This document shows, one piece after another, positions 48,308 through 59,085 of a stretch of DNA of 64,000 nucleotides; the stretch's first letter is position 1; each line of letters begins with the position of its first letter. The stretch covers positions 992,001 to 1,056,000 of the forward strand of contig JAGTWJ010000013.1 of the NCBI GenBank assembly GCA_020064725.1. The letters are read 5' to 3'. This DNA comes from Drechslerella dactyloides (Eukaryota; Ascomycota; Orbiliomycetes; Orbiliales; Orbiliaceae). The notes below the pieces were generated by a model. It had not been told where the DNA came from and made no database searches. It was given only the letters and a program-made list of their open reading frames with translations. A program made the translations under genes and the position numbers.

Positions 48308-50020
48308 TAATAAATAAACTATCTATTAAAATACTATAATTTAAACATTAACTAATAATTCCCAAAGAAATCATTAATTAATTAATAAAATAGCCTTAAT
48401 TAAATATATAATAATATTCTATAATAATAAATATTTATATATTTATATTCTTTCTATTTATCTATTTATAAATTTTTATATTTATATATATAAAATTTAT
48501 ATATTTATATATCATATAATATATAATATCTTAGTTTAATTTTTAAACCTCTATATTATATCTATAAAAAGATAGATCTTCTTAAGATATTCCAGTAAGA
48601 TATAAAATGACTGGGCTGTTAAGGCTGTAGGCTCATAATAATAATTTTATATTTTTAGAAAATAAATAAAAGTTGAAAAGTAGTATTATACTAATATTTA
48701 TCTTAATAAATTATAATTTTAAAATATTATCTATAATAAAAATATTTAAAAATATAATATATAGAATTTCAATAAAAAAAGTATTATACTAAGATAAAAT
48801 CAATATTATTAAATTATTATTTATAAAAATATTTATATAAAATTAATATAGAAAATAATAATATTAGTAAAAATATTATTATTATTGATTATATAAATAT
48901 TACCAAAATCTTTATAATACTATTTATAATTATTTTTAAAGATAAATATTATATATTAAATTAATATATTAATTTAAATATTAACAATATAAATTTTAAA
49001 ATTATTAAAATTAAATAAATAAATAATGCTTTAAAGATATAATAAATATATCAATTTAAAATATTCTTTAAAATTAAATAATTATTTAAAATATTTAAAA
49101 TTTATTTATTTATTTTTAATAATTATAAATTATTTATATTTGTTGAATTTTTAGATTTTTATTATATTAATAATATATAATTATTTTATATATTTTTTTA
49201 TAATAATATATATATATTTTAACTATTTAATATTAAACTTTTTAGCCTATTATAATAATATTATTTAATATATTTTATTAAAATTTTATATAATATAAAT
49301 TATTAGCTTTTTTTAAACAAAATCTAATTTTATAAAATATTTATATAAATATATAATTAAATATTTATAAAATTGAATATTTTATTTATATAATATTAGT
49401 TTAGTTATTTTCTATATAATCTTAATTTTATTATAAAATAATTAAAAAAGATAATATTTTTAATAGTAATATTTTTTTTAATTGATATAATATAAATATT
49501 TTAAATATTAAAAAATATTATTAATATTAAAAAATACATTAATAATTTAAATATTTATTATCATAATATTATCTTATAAATATATCTATAAAATTAATTA
49601 AAGTAAATATTATATATTATGATAATTAATATTTAAAAAAAATGAAAAAAAAAATTATTATTATTTTATATTTAAATAAAATAATAAATATCTGATAATT
49701 ATAATAAATATCCAATATATAAAAATCAATATTAATTAAAAATTATAAATAAAAATAATTAAATTATAATAATTTAAATATTATAAATATTTTTTACAAT
49801 AAAATATTCAATTTATAATAACTACTATTTTTATTAATAATAGTATAAAATAAAATATATCAATAATAATAATTAATAATAATATTAATATTAGTATAGA
49901 TATTAATTTATTTATAATTAATAATCATGATTTTAATATATTAATTAAAAATATATAATTTAAATAGTTTTATAATATATTTTTTACATTTTTTAAATAA
50001 TTTTAAATTAAATAATTAAT
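48308..50020. other. AT-rich, RIPped repeat DNA, mostly unassigned
   Basis: The first 80 bp match the LTR in minus orientation (region near 58930). The rest is very AT-rich with no frame; at about 48610 a short normal-GC patch (GACTGGGCTGTTAAGGCTG) survives. No further family recognised. Confidence 0.45.
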
Positions 50021-50490
50021 AATTTTGTAATTTGGTTTGGTATTATTTGTATTGTTTATTGACTACAACTGTTCATTGACTGCAACACACGAGTATTTTG
50101 AAAAACCAAAAAATTCAAAACCATTAAAAATTAAATAAATTATAATTAATTTAATATAAAATATAAAAAATCAAAAATAACCATTAAATAGAGAATTAAA
50201 ATAGAATTATATTTAATTTTTTTTAATTTTTTAAATTAAGATTACAGCGACTTCTATTTATAGATTTCTTGGCGGATTCTTGGCGGATGGGTTTTATTTT
50301 TTTGAATGGTTTTTGGGTCGGTTCGGTTTTTCATTTTATAAACCAAAAACCGAGATGGTTAATATTTTTTTCCAAAAAACCGAACCAAACCGCCCCATGT
50401 TATTCTCTAATTAGCAGATGTTAAAATTCTAGAGGCTGTAGAGTGTGTAGAGTAGCAAGTTGAAAAGAGAGTGTAGTGAACCATACGTGC
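50021..50490. other. transition out of the AT desert; hairpin-forming GGTTCGGTTTTT repeat
   Basis: GC rises sharply here. GGTTCGGTTTTT at about 50322 and its reverse complement AAAAACCGAACC at about 50374 form a hairpin with a loop of roughly 40 nt, and a related TTTGGTTTGGT occurs at about 50032. This could be a decayed inverted-repeat element about 360 bp long; no target duplication was found. Confidence 0.35.
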
Positions 50491-50832
50491 TCAAGCACAC
50501 ACTATAGCTACTAATAGCATTGTTATTATCAACAGCGATGATGAATAAGCAGACAATACAAACAATGTAGAAACCATAATAATATTGTTAGTTTTATTAT
50601 TATTCTCCCCAAATATTATTATTGATGTGTTATCACCAGATAACACCATTTTGCACATCTTGCTATAAGTGTTTAGTATGGTGTGGAAATCCCGCATCGT
50701 GCCATAGATGTTATGGTATGCAAAGCACTGTGGGGAGCGCACCGCGCGGGAATCCCGCGCGGTGCTTTTGCCCATGTAATGGGAGATGTTATGTAACAAA
50801 AGCGTTGTAAACAACGAGAACACAGAAAACAC
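50491..50832 (-). CDS. doubtful frame, 113 codons
   Basis: Continuous minus-strand frame with a hydrophobic start (MFSVFSLFTTLLLHN) and hydrophobic end (SAYSSSLLIITMLLVAIV). It contains the GC-rich palindrome at 50739-50765, and no family is recognised. It may be part of an undescribed repeat rather than a gene. Confidence 0.15.
   Translation of the reverse strand: MFSVFSLFTTLLLHNISHYMGKSTARDSRAVRSPQCFAYHNIYGTMRDFHTILNTYSKMCKMVLSGDNTSIIIFGENNNKTNNIIMVSTLFVLSAYSSSLLIITMLLVAIVCA
50739..50765. repeat. 27-nt GC-rich palindrome
   Basis: Arms GCACCGCGCGGGA and TCCCGCGCGGTGC are perfect reverse complements around a single A. It stands out in surrounding AT-rich DNA. Confidence 0.9.
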
Positions 50833-50872
50833 TATGCTATAGTAGTAGGTACCTATTCAACATAGTGTAGAA

Positions 50873-51015
50873 CAGGGCTCCGAAATGTTAACCAAAAGGG
50901 CTTTTCCCTCACCAAAAAAGTGCCAAGATTTTTCATTCGCTTAGCATTTTTGTATGTGAAAAAGCAAAAAACAACACAAAATATGGTTAACTATATAAAC
51001 CATTTCGGAGCCCTA
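50873..51015. mobile_element. 143-bp hAT-type MITE
   Basis: Ends CAGGGCTCCGAAATG and (reverse complement) TAGGGCTCCGAAATG form terminal inverted repeats. Perfect 8-bp target duplications GTGTAGAA lie at 50865-50872 and 51016-51023. Eight-base duplications with YAGGG ends are the signature of hAT elements. No coding capacity. Confidence 0.88.
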
Positions 51016-51023
51016 GTGTAGAA

Positions 51024-51708
51024 AACCTGTATTATATTTTAATGTTTAATAATAATATTTAAAACATTGCTTTTTTTTTATTCCATTTTTGTAGTAAAAA
51101 TACACAGTAATATGGAAATATTCCGGAAAATGGGTGGTTTGCAACGCTGGTGTGGCTTGCCAAATGGTGAAATACGTTACTATTGTTGTTACATGCTCTA
51201 CCAACAGTCTTCGATATCTCGCGAAGTACATGCTTCCTGATCTGAGAACCCAGGTATCTTAGATTGAGAGTCAGACGTAAAAGTAGCTATGTGTTTGGCA
51301 GAAGGACTTGCCGAAGTGTAACAGTAGTAAAGTTTTGATATTTTGCTATTTCTTTTACCTACCCTCTCAGGGCATCTTCTAGATATATGTATATAAGATA
51401 TATAATCAATATGTTGATATATATAGCACGCTCTAAGAGAGATCTACATACCTCTGTGGACGCAATATCGGTTCAACAATCACATAAAAAATAGAGATTG
51501 TTAAATAAGTAAGGTTAATCAAAGGATACTTAGGGGTACTATTTTATAAATATTTTTAGTAGTAATTTACAGAGGGGTAATGCTAAATAGAGGTACCTGT
51601 AACGCTAAAAGATGTACCTATCCTTATTTTCTACCCAAATCTTTCACGTTCTATATAACCTTAACCATTAATAGAGTATAGCGAGATGTTTCAAGGAGTT
51701 CTTCCATA
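51024..51708. other. downstream region of the esterase-RING-ankyrin gene
   Basis: No coding frame of note. It should contain the 3' untranslated region and terminator of the minus-strand gene ending at 51709. Confidence 0.4.
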
Positions 51709-54700
51709 TCATTCCGCTGGACACCGGACGCCGATATCTAGAAGCTTAGAAACAATCTCGTTTTGCTCCCAGTGAATCGCCAAGCGTAATGCTTCCTGTT
51801 GTACAACCAACAACTCACCTGGGTCGCCTTCCGCATCAAAAAACAGTTGGGGATATATACCAAGCTTAATGCAGTCGTGAAGGGCCAGATTCGGTGAGAA
51901 TCTTAACGTTTGATAGGCGTCTGTTTTGAGAAGCAACTCGACAGCCTCCATTTGGCCGTTTGTAACTGCTCCTCGCAACGACTCAAAGACGTCGCGAGGT
52001 GCCAAGCGGTGGCCCATGAGGACGTAGATAATTTTTGTGTAGCCGTTCTTTGCTGCAGCATGGAGTGGGGTAAATTCGCGCTTGTCTCGTTCAAAGTATC
52101 CGATATCAACCTTCGCACCGAATGCCAATAGCATCGTGACGACCGCCTCGCTGCCATTCTCGCAGGCTGCTGTGAGCGGTATTTTACCAAACTCGATGTT
52201 GACAGGGTTAGGGCTAACGCCTCTATGGAGGAGGTAAGAAACAGTATCCTCAAGCCCTGCAAGTGCTGCGCAGTATATTGGAGTCTCCCGCCCGTTATCC
52301 ATACCGTACGGACTCGCGCCATGGTTTAAGAGGAGCATTGCCACATCCTGTTGACCAGATTTGAGAGCGTAGGTAAGAGCGGTTTCACGACACCCCCTGT
52401 CATACGGGTCGTAAGTTCTGGGCACATCGAGACACTCTGCTTTTGCACCCATACCAAGTAGCAAATCCACCATTTTATCGTTTTGCTTGATCACTGCAGC
52501 ATGAAGCGCCGTCATACCGAATTCACACGGGGCAATATTAACATCCACCCCCGGTTGGCGTAGGAGCATCGTGGTGATGTCTGAAAAACCCCCTAAAATT
52601 GCTGCTACCAGTGCCGTGACGCCACCGTTCTCGGCTGGTGCCGCATTGACATCTGCCCCAGATTCAAGAAGAAACTTTGTAATCTCTAGGTTCCCTACTT
52701 CGGCTGCCTTTTGCAAGGCGGTCCTGCCGTTCCAACGGGCGGCAGGTTCGTTGACATCGGTACCTTCCATGACTAGCTTTTGCAATTTTCTCAGGTTCTC
52801 TTTGGCGACGGCTTGCTGGAGAGGCGTTAACCCCTTCTCAGTTCTCTCCACCGCCTCTTTAAGGGGGAGCTTGGAAGTTTTGCCCTTAGCTGTATAATCC
52901 TCTGGAAGCAGCCCCCTTTCCATCGGGCCGGAGAGCGGGATGACTTCCTTTACGGCCTTTTTACAGGCGAAACAGCCTTTCGGCGCTTCATCTTCTGTCC
53001 GCTCTCTGATGCAATCGGAGCAGAAAATGTGGTGACATGGTTTCAGCCTGTGTGGTCTTTTAGCGAGCGCTGTTAGAGAAGCAAAGGAGCTGAGGTTTTC
53101 GATACGCACAAGGAATCACAAAGGTTCTTTTTACAGAGAACGCAGCAGACGGGATTTGTAGCATTGAACTTCGTCCCGGCGGATATTTTCAGTTCTTCAT
53201 CTTTCTCGGCCACCGAAAGGATTTTGCGGAGGCCTAGTCCCTGGGGGACCAGCGACATTTCCGGCCTGATAATGTGGGAAGGGAACATGATTCCCATCGC
53301 GACTGATTGCCGGAGAGAAAAAGGAGCGGGTGGAGGAATGACGCCTGTTAACTCTTCAAAAACCAGCGAGTTCAGGATCTGTATGTTGAAGATTTGGGAC
53401 GCCTTCCAGTTCCACTTCTGGGGCATCGGGTCAGGAAACAACTCGAAGTCAAGCATTCCGCCAGCGGCAATTCCCATGTCCCATTTCCAAACACTCTCCG
53501 GATTCTCCGCGTTTAGGCGGTCGAACGCAGAATATAGCCCACTGGGTCCGCTTGGCCCATCGACATCCCTTTGTTCATTCCCCCCGGGCGGTTTCTTCTC
53601 GGATAGCGTGATGACTGCGTCGTTTTGTATCAAGCTCCCTATCGGCGTAAAGTGCTTCGGCCGCCCCCGGTGGGTAACCCCGTCGAATGCGAGATATCCT
53701 CCGGGTACTCCTTGACGAGTTTTCTGCATTACTAATTCCCCGAATATGGCCTTAAAAGCGGACATATCGAGGAACGGTGAGAAGTATTCCACGCTCGGAG
53801 TCATAAATGGTAACCCGAGCGACTGCCAGCTGACAATTAACCGAAGCGGTGTCATCGCTTCGACGAGCAAAGGCCCGGACCTTTGGTTGCACATTTCAAG
53901 CAGCTCATGAACGAAAGTTGGCCGGCACCTTTCTTCGCAACGCGGGTACAATGCTTCGTTGCGAAGCCACTCCCGTGCAAAGGGGGGAAACCGCGTGAAC
54001 TTGCTGGGGCGTTTAATCTCCTCGCCCTGCATTCGAATGATATCGCCAGGTTGGAGCCCAAGCTCCTTTGGCGTTTTGAACGGATCCAGCAGTTCCCCAG
54101 ACGGCCCAGAAGTAAACAGGCCCTTGCCGTTAAACGGCGGGGCGATTTCGATCTGAAGGCCGCCTGCTAGTTCGGTGCCTGTGATTTGGCCTTCCACGGT
54201 GTACTTAGACCCTAGAGGCATGGCTACGAACTGCTTGCACGTTTTTGGACTATGCCGGAACCCGTTGAGAACTCTTTGGTCAGGGAGGACGAAGTAGTCT
54301 TGCTGCCGCTTGCTGGTGTTTCTCTCCTCGTCAAATCGCCGCCCCGTTATGCAGTTGATGCCGCCAGCGTATACCCTTGCAGCAAAACCAGGTCCCATAT
54401 GGATGTGCTCAGATCCCAGATTGGAATCGAAAGTGAGGGACAGTGCTTCCCGCTGATACATCGGGATGATGATACCTCCCTTCTGCGCCATACCGCGTGG
54501 TAGCCGGTGAGCCACGTGCTTCACCTCAACGAAGGGGAAATTCCCAAAAGTGACCCGTTTCTGAGGGTTTGTGAAAGAGAGATACTCCGGAACCCGCAGA
54601 GTGCGGACAAAGTGAATTTCAGTCCTTCCTTCTCGGAAGGACTCTTCCGTTATTATGATTTTGAAGGGGCGGTGCCAAGTTTCCACATCGAACTTGGGCT

Positions 54701-56447
54701 TCGGCTCGTTGTTTCGGTCGATGGAAATGAAATCGTGGAAGTATTCGGCAAGCCTGTCCTCGTGGGATATTTTCAAGCCAGGCGGCATAGCGTAGCTAGA
54801 CTTTCCAGACGTTACCCTCATTGACAGCGGCTCGTCAAGGCCAGCAATGGGTCCAAGGCCCAGTCCAGTCGCACCAACTGCGCGGAATCCGGACACGTTC
54901 GAGTATCCTGATTGAGATTAGAATAGCTTGAGAGAACAGAGAGTGTTGTGAACAACCCACCCTTCTTCTCCAGTGCTTGGATCAACTCGTAAATGGTCTT
55001 TTCAGGGCTGATGCTGATGGTTTCTACACTTGCATCACCAGACTGTGTGTTATGCAGATTTTGGATCATAATAGGGATTTCTCGACTCGCTGAAGGCGCG
55101 GGTGTGGAGACAGATGCCGCGGCAGTGGGAACTTTTTTTGCAGGAACGACACAGGGGATATCATTGCTTGCATCAACGTCCGCCGCGTTTTCCAGTGATT
55201 TCATCCAATCTGATAGATTGGGATGCAATGGTACGGCTTTGGTTTCCATAAGTGTACACGAGATCGAGGGATCCACATTGGTTTCTTTGTTACTCAATGT
55301 TGCAACAGGAACTCCCGCGATGATCTCAATCATCGAATCTTTGATGAGCACATAATTTGGACAGCTGTGAGAGATGAACGTGCACATCGTCCTGTGGTTG
55401 CCGTCGATAGTAACGATCCTTTCATTCGGTAGACCTATAACGGCGGAGTACTTGTCTACGACCTATGGGATCATGTTAGTTCAACGGGGACGTGATATCC
55501 ATCTTCAAGCACATACAATTGGACCTGGGCGCAGCGGTTGCGTTTCAATCGCAGAGACTATCCGAATATCCGAAAGTCTTTGGACCGCTTGCTGGCTGAT
55601 GGCATAAAGCTCCGGTGATTTCTCCTTGAGCATCTTTATCAAATCCTGGCGGACAATTTTGGAAAAAGGAATCGAGTTTGCGATTTTGGACAGCATTTGA
55701 CCCCAGCCCGCGAGGTCGGATCCACGGTGAGGCGTACCCATAAAGACCACCCCTGCGCAGGATTGCAAGATGTTGATATACAACTTCGCTTGCTCGTGTG
55801 CGAGAACAAGGGCCTAGTTATATGTCAGGGAGTAGACGCTCAAGGCTACACTGCGACGGACGTACTTTCTTTACAACAATGCCACCAAGGCTATGGCAAA
55901 CGAAAACGATGCGTCTATTCATAGCCTACGAGAACTCTTAGACTTTGTGCATCCGCGAATAGTGCAAATTTACGTACTGCTTCACTCGATCGAAGTCCTC
56001 TTAATCGGTTTAGTAGATCTAGAGCGAAGTCTGACACCACTAGATCACTTCCATCGCGCCGGATAGCGGAATTATACCCAAAGGTCATGATTCGTGCATT
56101 CGGCAAGTCCAGCGGGAGAAATTCAGCTAACCACAGCTTCCCATTGCTTTTGTGCGTCCAAGTTCTCGCAGCATCCCCGTTCAGCCCGTGGACAGCGACA
56201 ACACTAGTCAGAGTTAGCATCTCTTGAAATAATATATATATATGAGACTCGAAACTGACTCAACATTAATTGACTCCTGTGTCGACGTTTCCGGCCCATC
56301 ATAGAGGACAGTTAGGCCGTGTCGAGGAATGCTCTTCAAGGTTGAAGCCGGATCTTTGACGGTGCTCACTTCGGGTGGAATACTTCGTCGGCGTAGAGAT
56401 CGAATTAAGGAGCCGACTCCGCGTTTATTCGTGCTTGGCAAATCCAT
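51709..56447 (-). CDS. SesB/SERAC1-like esterase - RING - ankyrin-repeat protein, 7 exons, 1469 aa
   Basis: Exons (minus): 56447-56260, 56203-55978, 55925-55866, 55813-55517, 55462-54961, 54907-53110, 53047-51709. The six introns are 52-62 nt, begin GT, end AG, and all junctions keep frame (4410 coding nt). Residues about 45-300 form an alpha/beta hydrolase: VDVVAVHGLNGD (about 62-73), nucleophile Ser150 in VFVCHSLGG, GVVFMGTPHRG, then likely acid Glu248 and His280 (DGNHRT). Residues 300-1010 are a long conserved-looking but unnamed region (for example GFRAVGATGLGLGPIAGLDE, MPLGSKYTVEGQITG); no P-loop was found. A C3HC4 RING is at 1013-1052 (C1013, C1016, C1028, H1030, C1033, C1036, C1049, C1052), its two halves joined by intron 6. 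About ten ankyrin repeats fill 1096-1469. Likely a ubiquitin ligase-type receptor; resembles fungal NLR-like proteins in having a SesB start and repeat end. Intron 5 (donor GTGGGT) is the least certain junction. Confidence 0.82.
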
Positions 56448-56805
56448 GATCGAACAACAGAAGAACTAGAAAATGAAAATGATGGCAGGTATGAATTTGA
56501 AACTACGCGACGAACTAAAGCTGGGCTTACCTTGCGCTCTTCTAAAGGAAGCATGTGCTAACACATATATTCGGTGACAAAAACACACATCATGCTATTG
56601 CTGCGTAAAATTTCCTAGGGCGGTACATGACTTTAAAAGCGACAATGTTCTCCTTTCGTAGATGGCAAATATAGTCAAAGCTGATTCATCTCATGCTCTA
56701 TCCGCTATCATATACGTAAAGGAAATAAAGAAATCTAGTCGTTAACTGGTTGGACATCCAATTACGTAATGGAGAGAAAGACTTACCGGGTTATCACAAC
56801 TAATA
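56448..56805. other. promoter region of the esterase-RING-ankyrin gene
   Basis: No coding frame. It lies between the start codon at 56447 and the MITE at 56806, so the transcription start is presumably here, or inside the MITE. Confidence 0.45.
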
Positions 56806-57351
56806 ACGTAATCCACCGGCTGCGAGCCGCACTGGCCAGCGAGCCACCAAAATTACGCTTGGCTAGTGCCGAGCGGGCTGACCTAAATCGGTTGCCTCCT
56901 GAACAAACACCTAAACAAAACTTAACCAAAACAACAACCCCCTAGACGCCTACCTATACAACAACATTAATATCTCAACAACCATTATACAAAACACTCC
57001 CAAACTTAGATAACAGCTTCTATATAGTTTATTCTTATAAATGTTCAAATCATAGACAATTTCACCACCATTCCACCAAATTATATATACTTTTCTGTCA
57101 ACACTTAAAATCCCAGCTTAGAGAATTCTATAATAATACAATAACCATTAGCCTTATCCTAAAACTTTATATATAAAAGTTGTAGAATAAGATTCTAAAA
57201 TCACAAAAAAAATTAAAAAAAAAAAATTTATGATTTTTTTTGATAAAGATATTAGGTATTTTTATGAAGGACCTTTTTACCATATAAATTTACTATTTTT
57301 TTAATGTGGTGGCTTGCAGACCGGTGCAGCTCGCAGGCCGGTGGATTACGT
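56806..57351. mobile_element. 546-bp ACGT MITE with divergent ends
   Basis: TA flanks 56804-56805 and 57352-57353. Both ends begin ACGTAATCCACCGGC with two GCGAGCC/CAGCGAGCCACC-type boxes on the left and CTTGCAGACC/CTCGCAGGCC on the right. AT-rich interior without coding capacity. It belongs to the same superfamily as the desert elements but sits 360 bp upstream of the large gene, in the normal-GC island. Confidence 0.85.
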
Positions 57352-57353
57352 TA

Positions 57354-58451
57354 CATCTATAGAGTGTCACCATGCATGTATAATTCGCGGAACCCCCAAA
57401 CCCCAGCCTCTTCCTTCAGCTGAATTTGGGTGGGGTTTGGTTGGACACGTCCTTAGAATTTTCGAAGTTCCTCTGCTGTATCTAGCACTATGTTTCTCGG
57501 GATTGTCCGACAGGCTCTAGATATCGATAGAGCAGCTTATCCATATTGCAGGGTTAACACTAGCGAGTATTCTTCTGGGAAGCTAAAGCAATGACGATGG
57601 TGGATTTTTACGTAATCGATATCAAGCCTGAAAAGAACTCGTGAAATTGCTAATTTGTGGGCTGTAGCGTACTGCGAATCTCACAGCTCTTCACTCACAC
57701 GCGCACACACCCCTCGAAAATTACCCTCGGATTCTTGGACGCACCGAAAAGCACTCCTCTGAGGCAAAGCGGCTGCTTTTTCCTATAGGTTTAAATATGC
57801 TACTTTATTTGCAGGGGTAGCCCATAATATGACACGTTCGGCAAGCTTGCTTTCACCGAAAGGCTTGCCAAATACTTTCAGCCTTAGTCAATTGCTATCC
57901 AGCAAAAGCTGCCATACCTTTACCCTCATCGTCTTGCGCATGACGCAGCAATGTTTTTAAGTTGGAGACTCGTGAGACCCCCCAATCATAGTCCTGCGCC
58001 TCTCACGCTAACCCCTTTCTTTCGGAGTCAAATATCGATCAACGCCCCTCTCCCCTGCTTCTAAGGCAGACCGGTCCCGCGATCCCACACCTTTCGGCTT
58101 CTGGCGGTCAGTATTTGTAATTTGTGCTAGGCAACGATCCAGCCAAGGATTCTATATACCGCCAATGATCGCCTAAATTGCTTTTTCGGTTTGGCTTGGC
58201 ATAATATGTCACACGAACAATTTTTGGTGCAAGGTACGACAAGAGAAATCGAAAAAGTAATATTGGCAATCACTATATCAGTAAAAAAAATCTGGCCTCA
58301 GACAACAGCTGGCTGGTGCCAGATGACAGGCAGCCACTTAGATAATATAATAATAGAATAACCAAATCTTAATATCCTATCAAAATAACTTTATAAATAA
58401 TACTATAACAAATTAAGACTTTTAATAAATAGGAGAAGACTGCTTAAAAAC
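57354..58451. other. intergenic, no supported gene
   Basis: Normal composition up to about 58330, then AT-rich. Only short frames (the longest with any length starts inside the MITE). No RNA gene recognised. Confidence 0.4.
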
Positions 58452-59085
58452 TGTTATGGGATAACAGCGCAACACCTGAATATCCTATACAGACCAGACT
58501 CCCATACAAACACCCAGTCCACATAATATACAAAATAATAACATATCTATACACTATATAAAATAGACTCCTATATAAGATATATGATTATATAGACTTA
58601 TTCTATATAAATTATTAATTTATATAATAAATCAGATTATATAAAAAAATATTACCACAAAAAAATATTACTTTTATTATTTTTTTTTAAAAATAATAGC
58701 TATTATAATAAATCAAGACCACATAACAAACTATAGATTATAAATTATAGATTAAATTTTAATAAAACCATAAACCACAAATTACTTAAATAATATATTA
58801 ATGTATCTCTACTATTTTATATATTAAGATATTATATATATAATTAGCTTATTTTATTTTGAGATTAATAACTTCTTTTTTAAAAACTATTAATCAACAC
58901 CTAAACTATAGTATTTTAATAATTAGTCTATTTATTATTATTATTGTATATATTTTATTCTAATAGTTATTATTGTATTTAATATATATTTATCTTTTAG
59001 TATTAAAAATCTATACAATAATAACTAAGAATCAAAAACTTCAAAATAAAATATATTTAACCTAATTCTAAACCAAAATATAACA
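58452..59085 (+). repeat. 5' LTR of a chromovirus copy
   Basis: Starts TGTTATGGGATAACAG and ends near ...AAAATATAACA, giving the TG...CA-type ends with a TGTTA/TAACA inverted pair, about 634 bp. The start recurs at 47184 and the whole, reverse-complemented and with a MITE inserted, at 15773-16710. The first 60 bp keep normal GC. Confidence 0.7.

Noticed and set aside
13790..50020. AT-rich block as a centromere
   Set aside because: Composition would allow it, but the AT content is fully explained by RIPped transposons; no independent centromere evidence is visible.
53164..54824. Plus-strand frames opposite the large gene (up to 183 codons)
   Set aside because: Antisense shadows of the conserved coding frame.
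51709..54896. Two separate genes, or a frameshifted pseudogene, for the middle part and the ankyrin part
   Set aside because: The 62-nt intron at 53109-53048 restores both frame and a complete RING finger; the ankyrin frame has no ATG start of its own at its left end.
51709..56447. A NACHT or NB-ARC nucleotide-binding domain in the large protein
   Set aside because: I looked for GxxxxGK(S/T) and following acidic motifs in the assembled sequence and found none.
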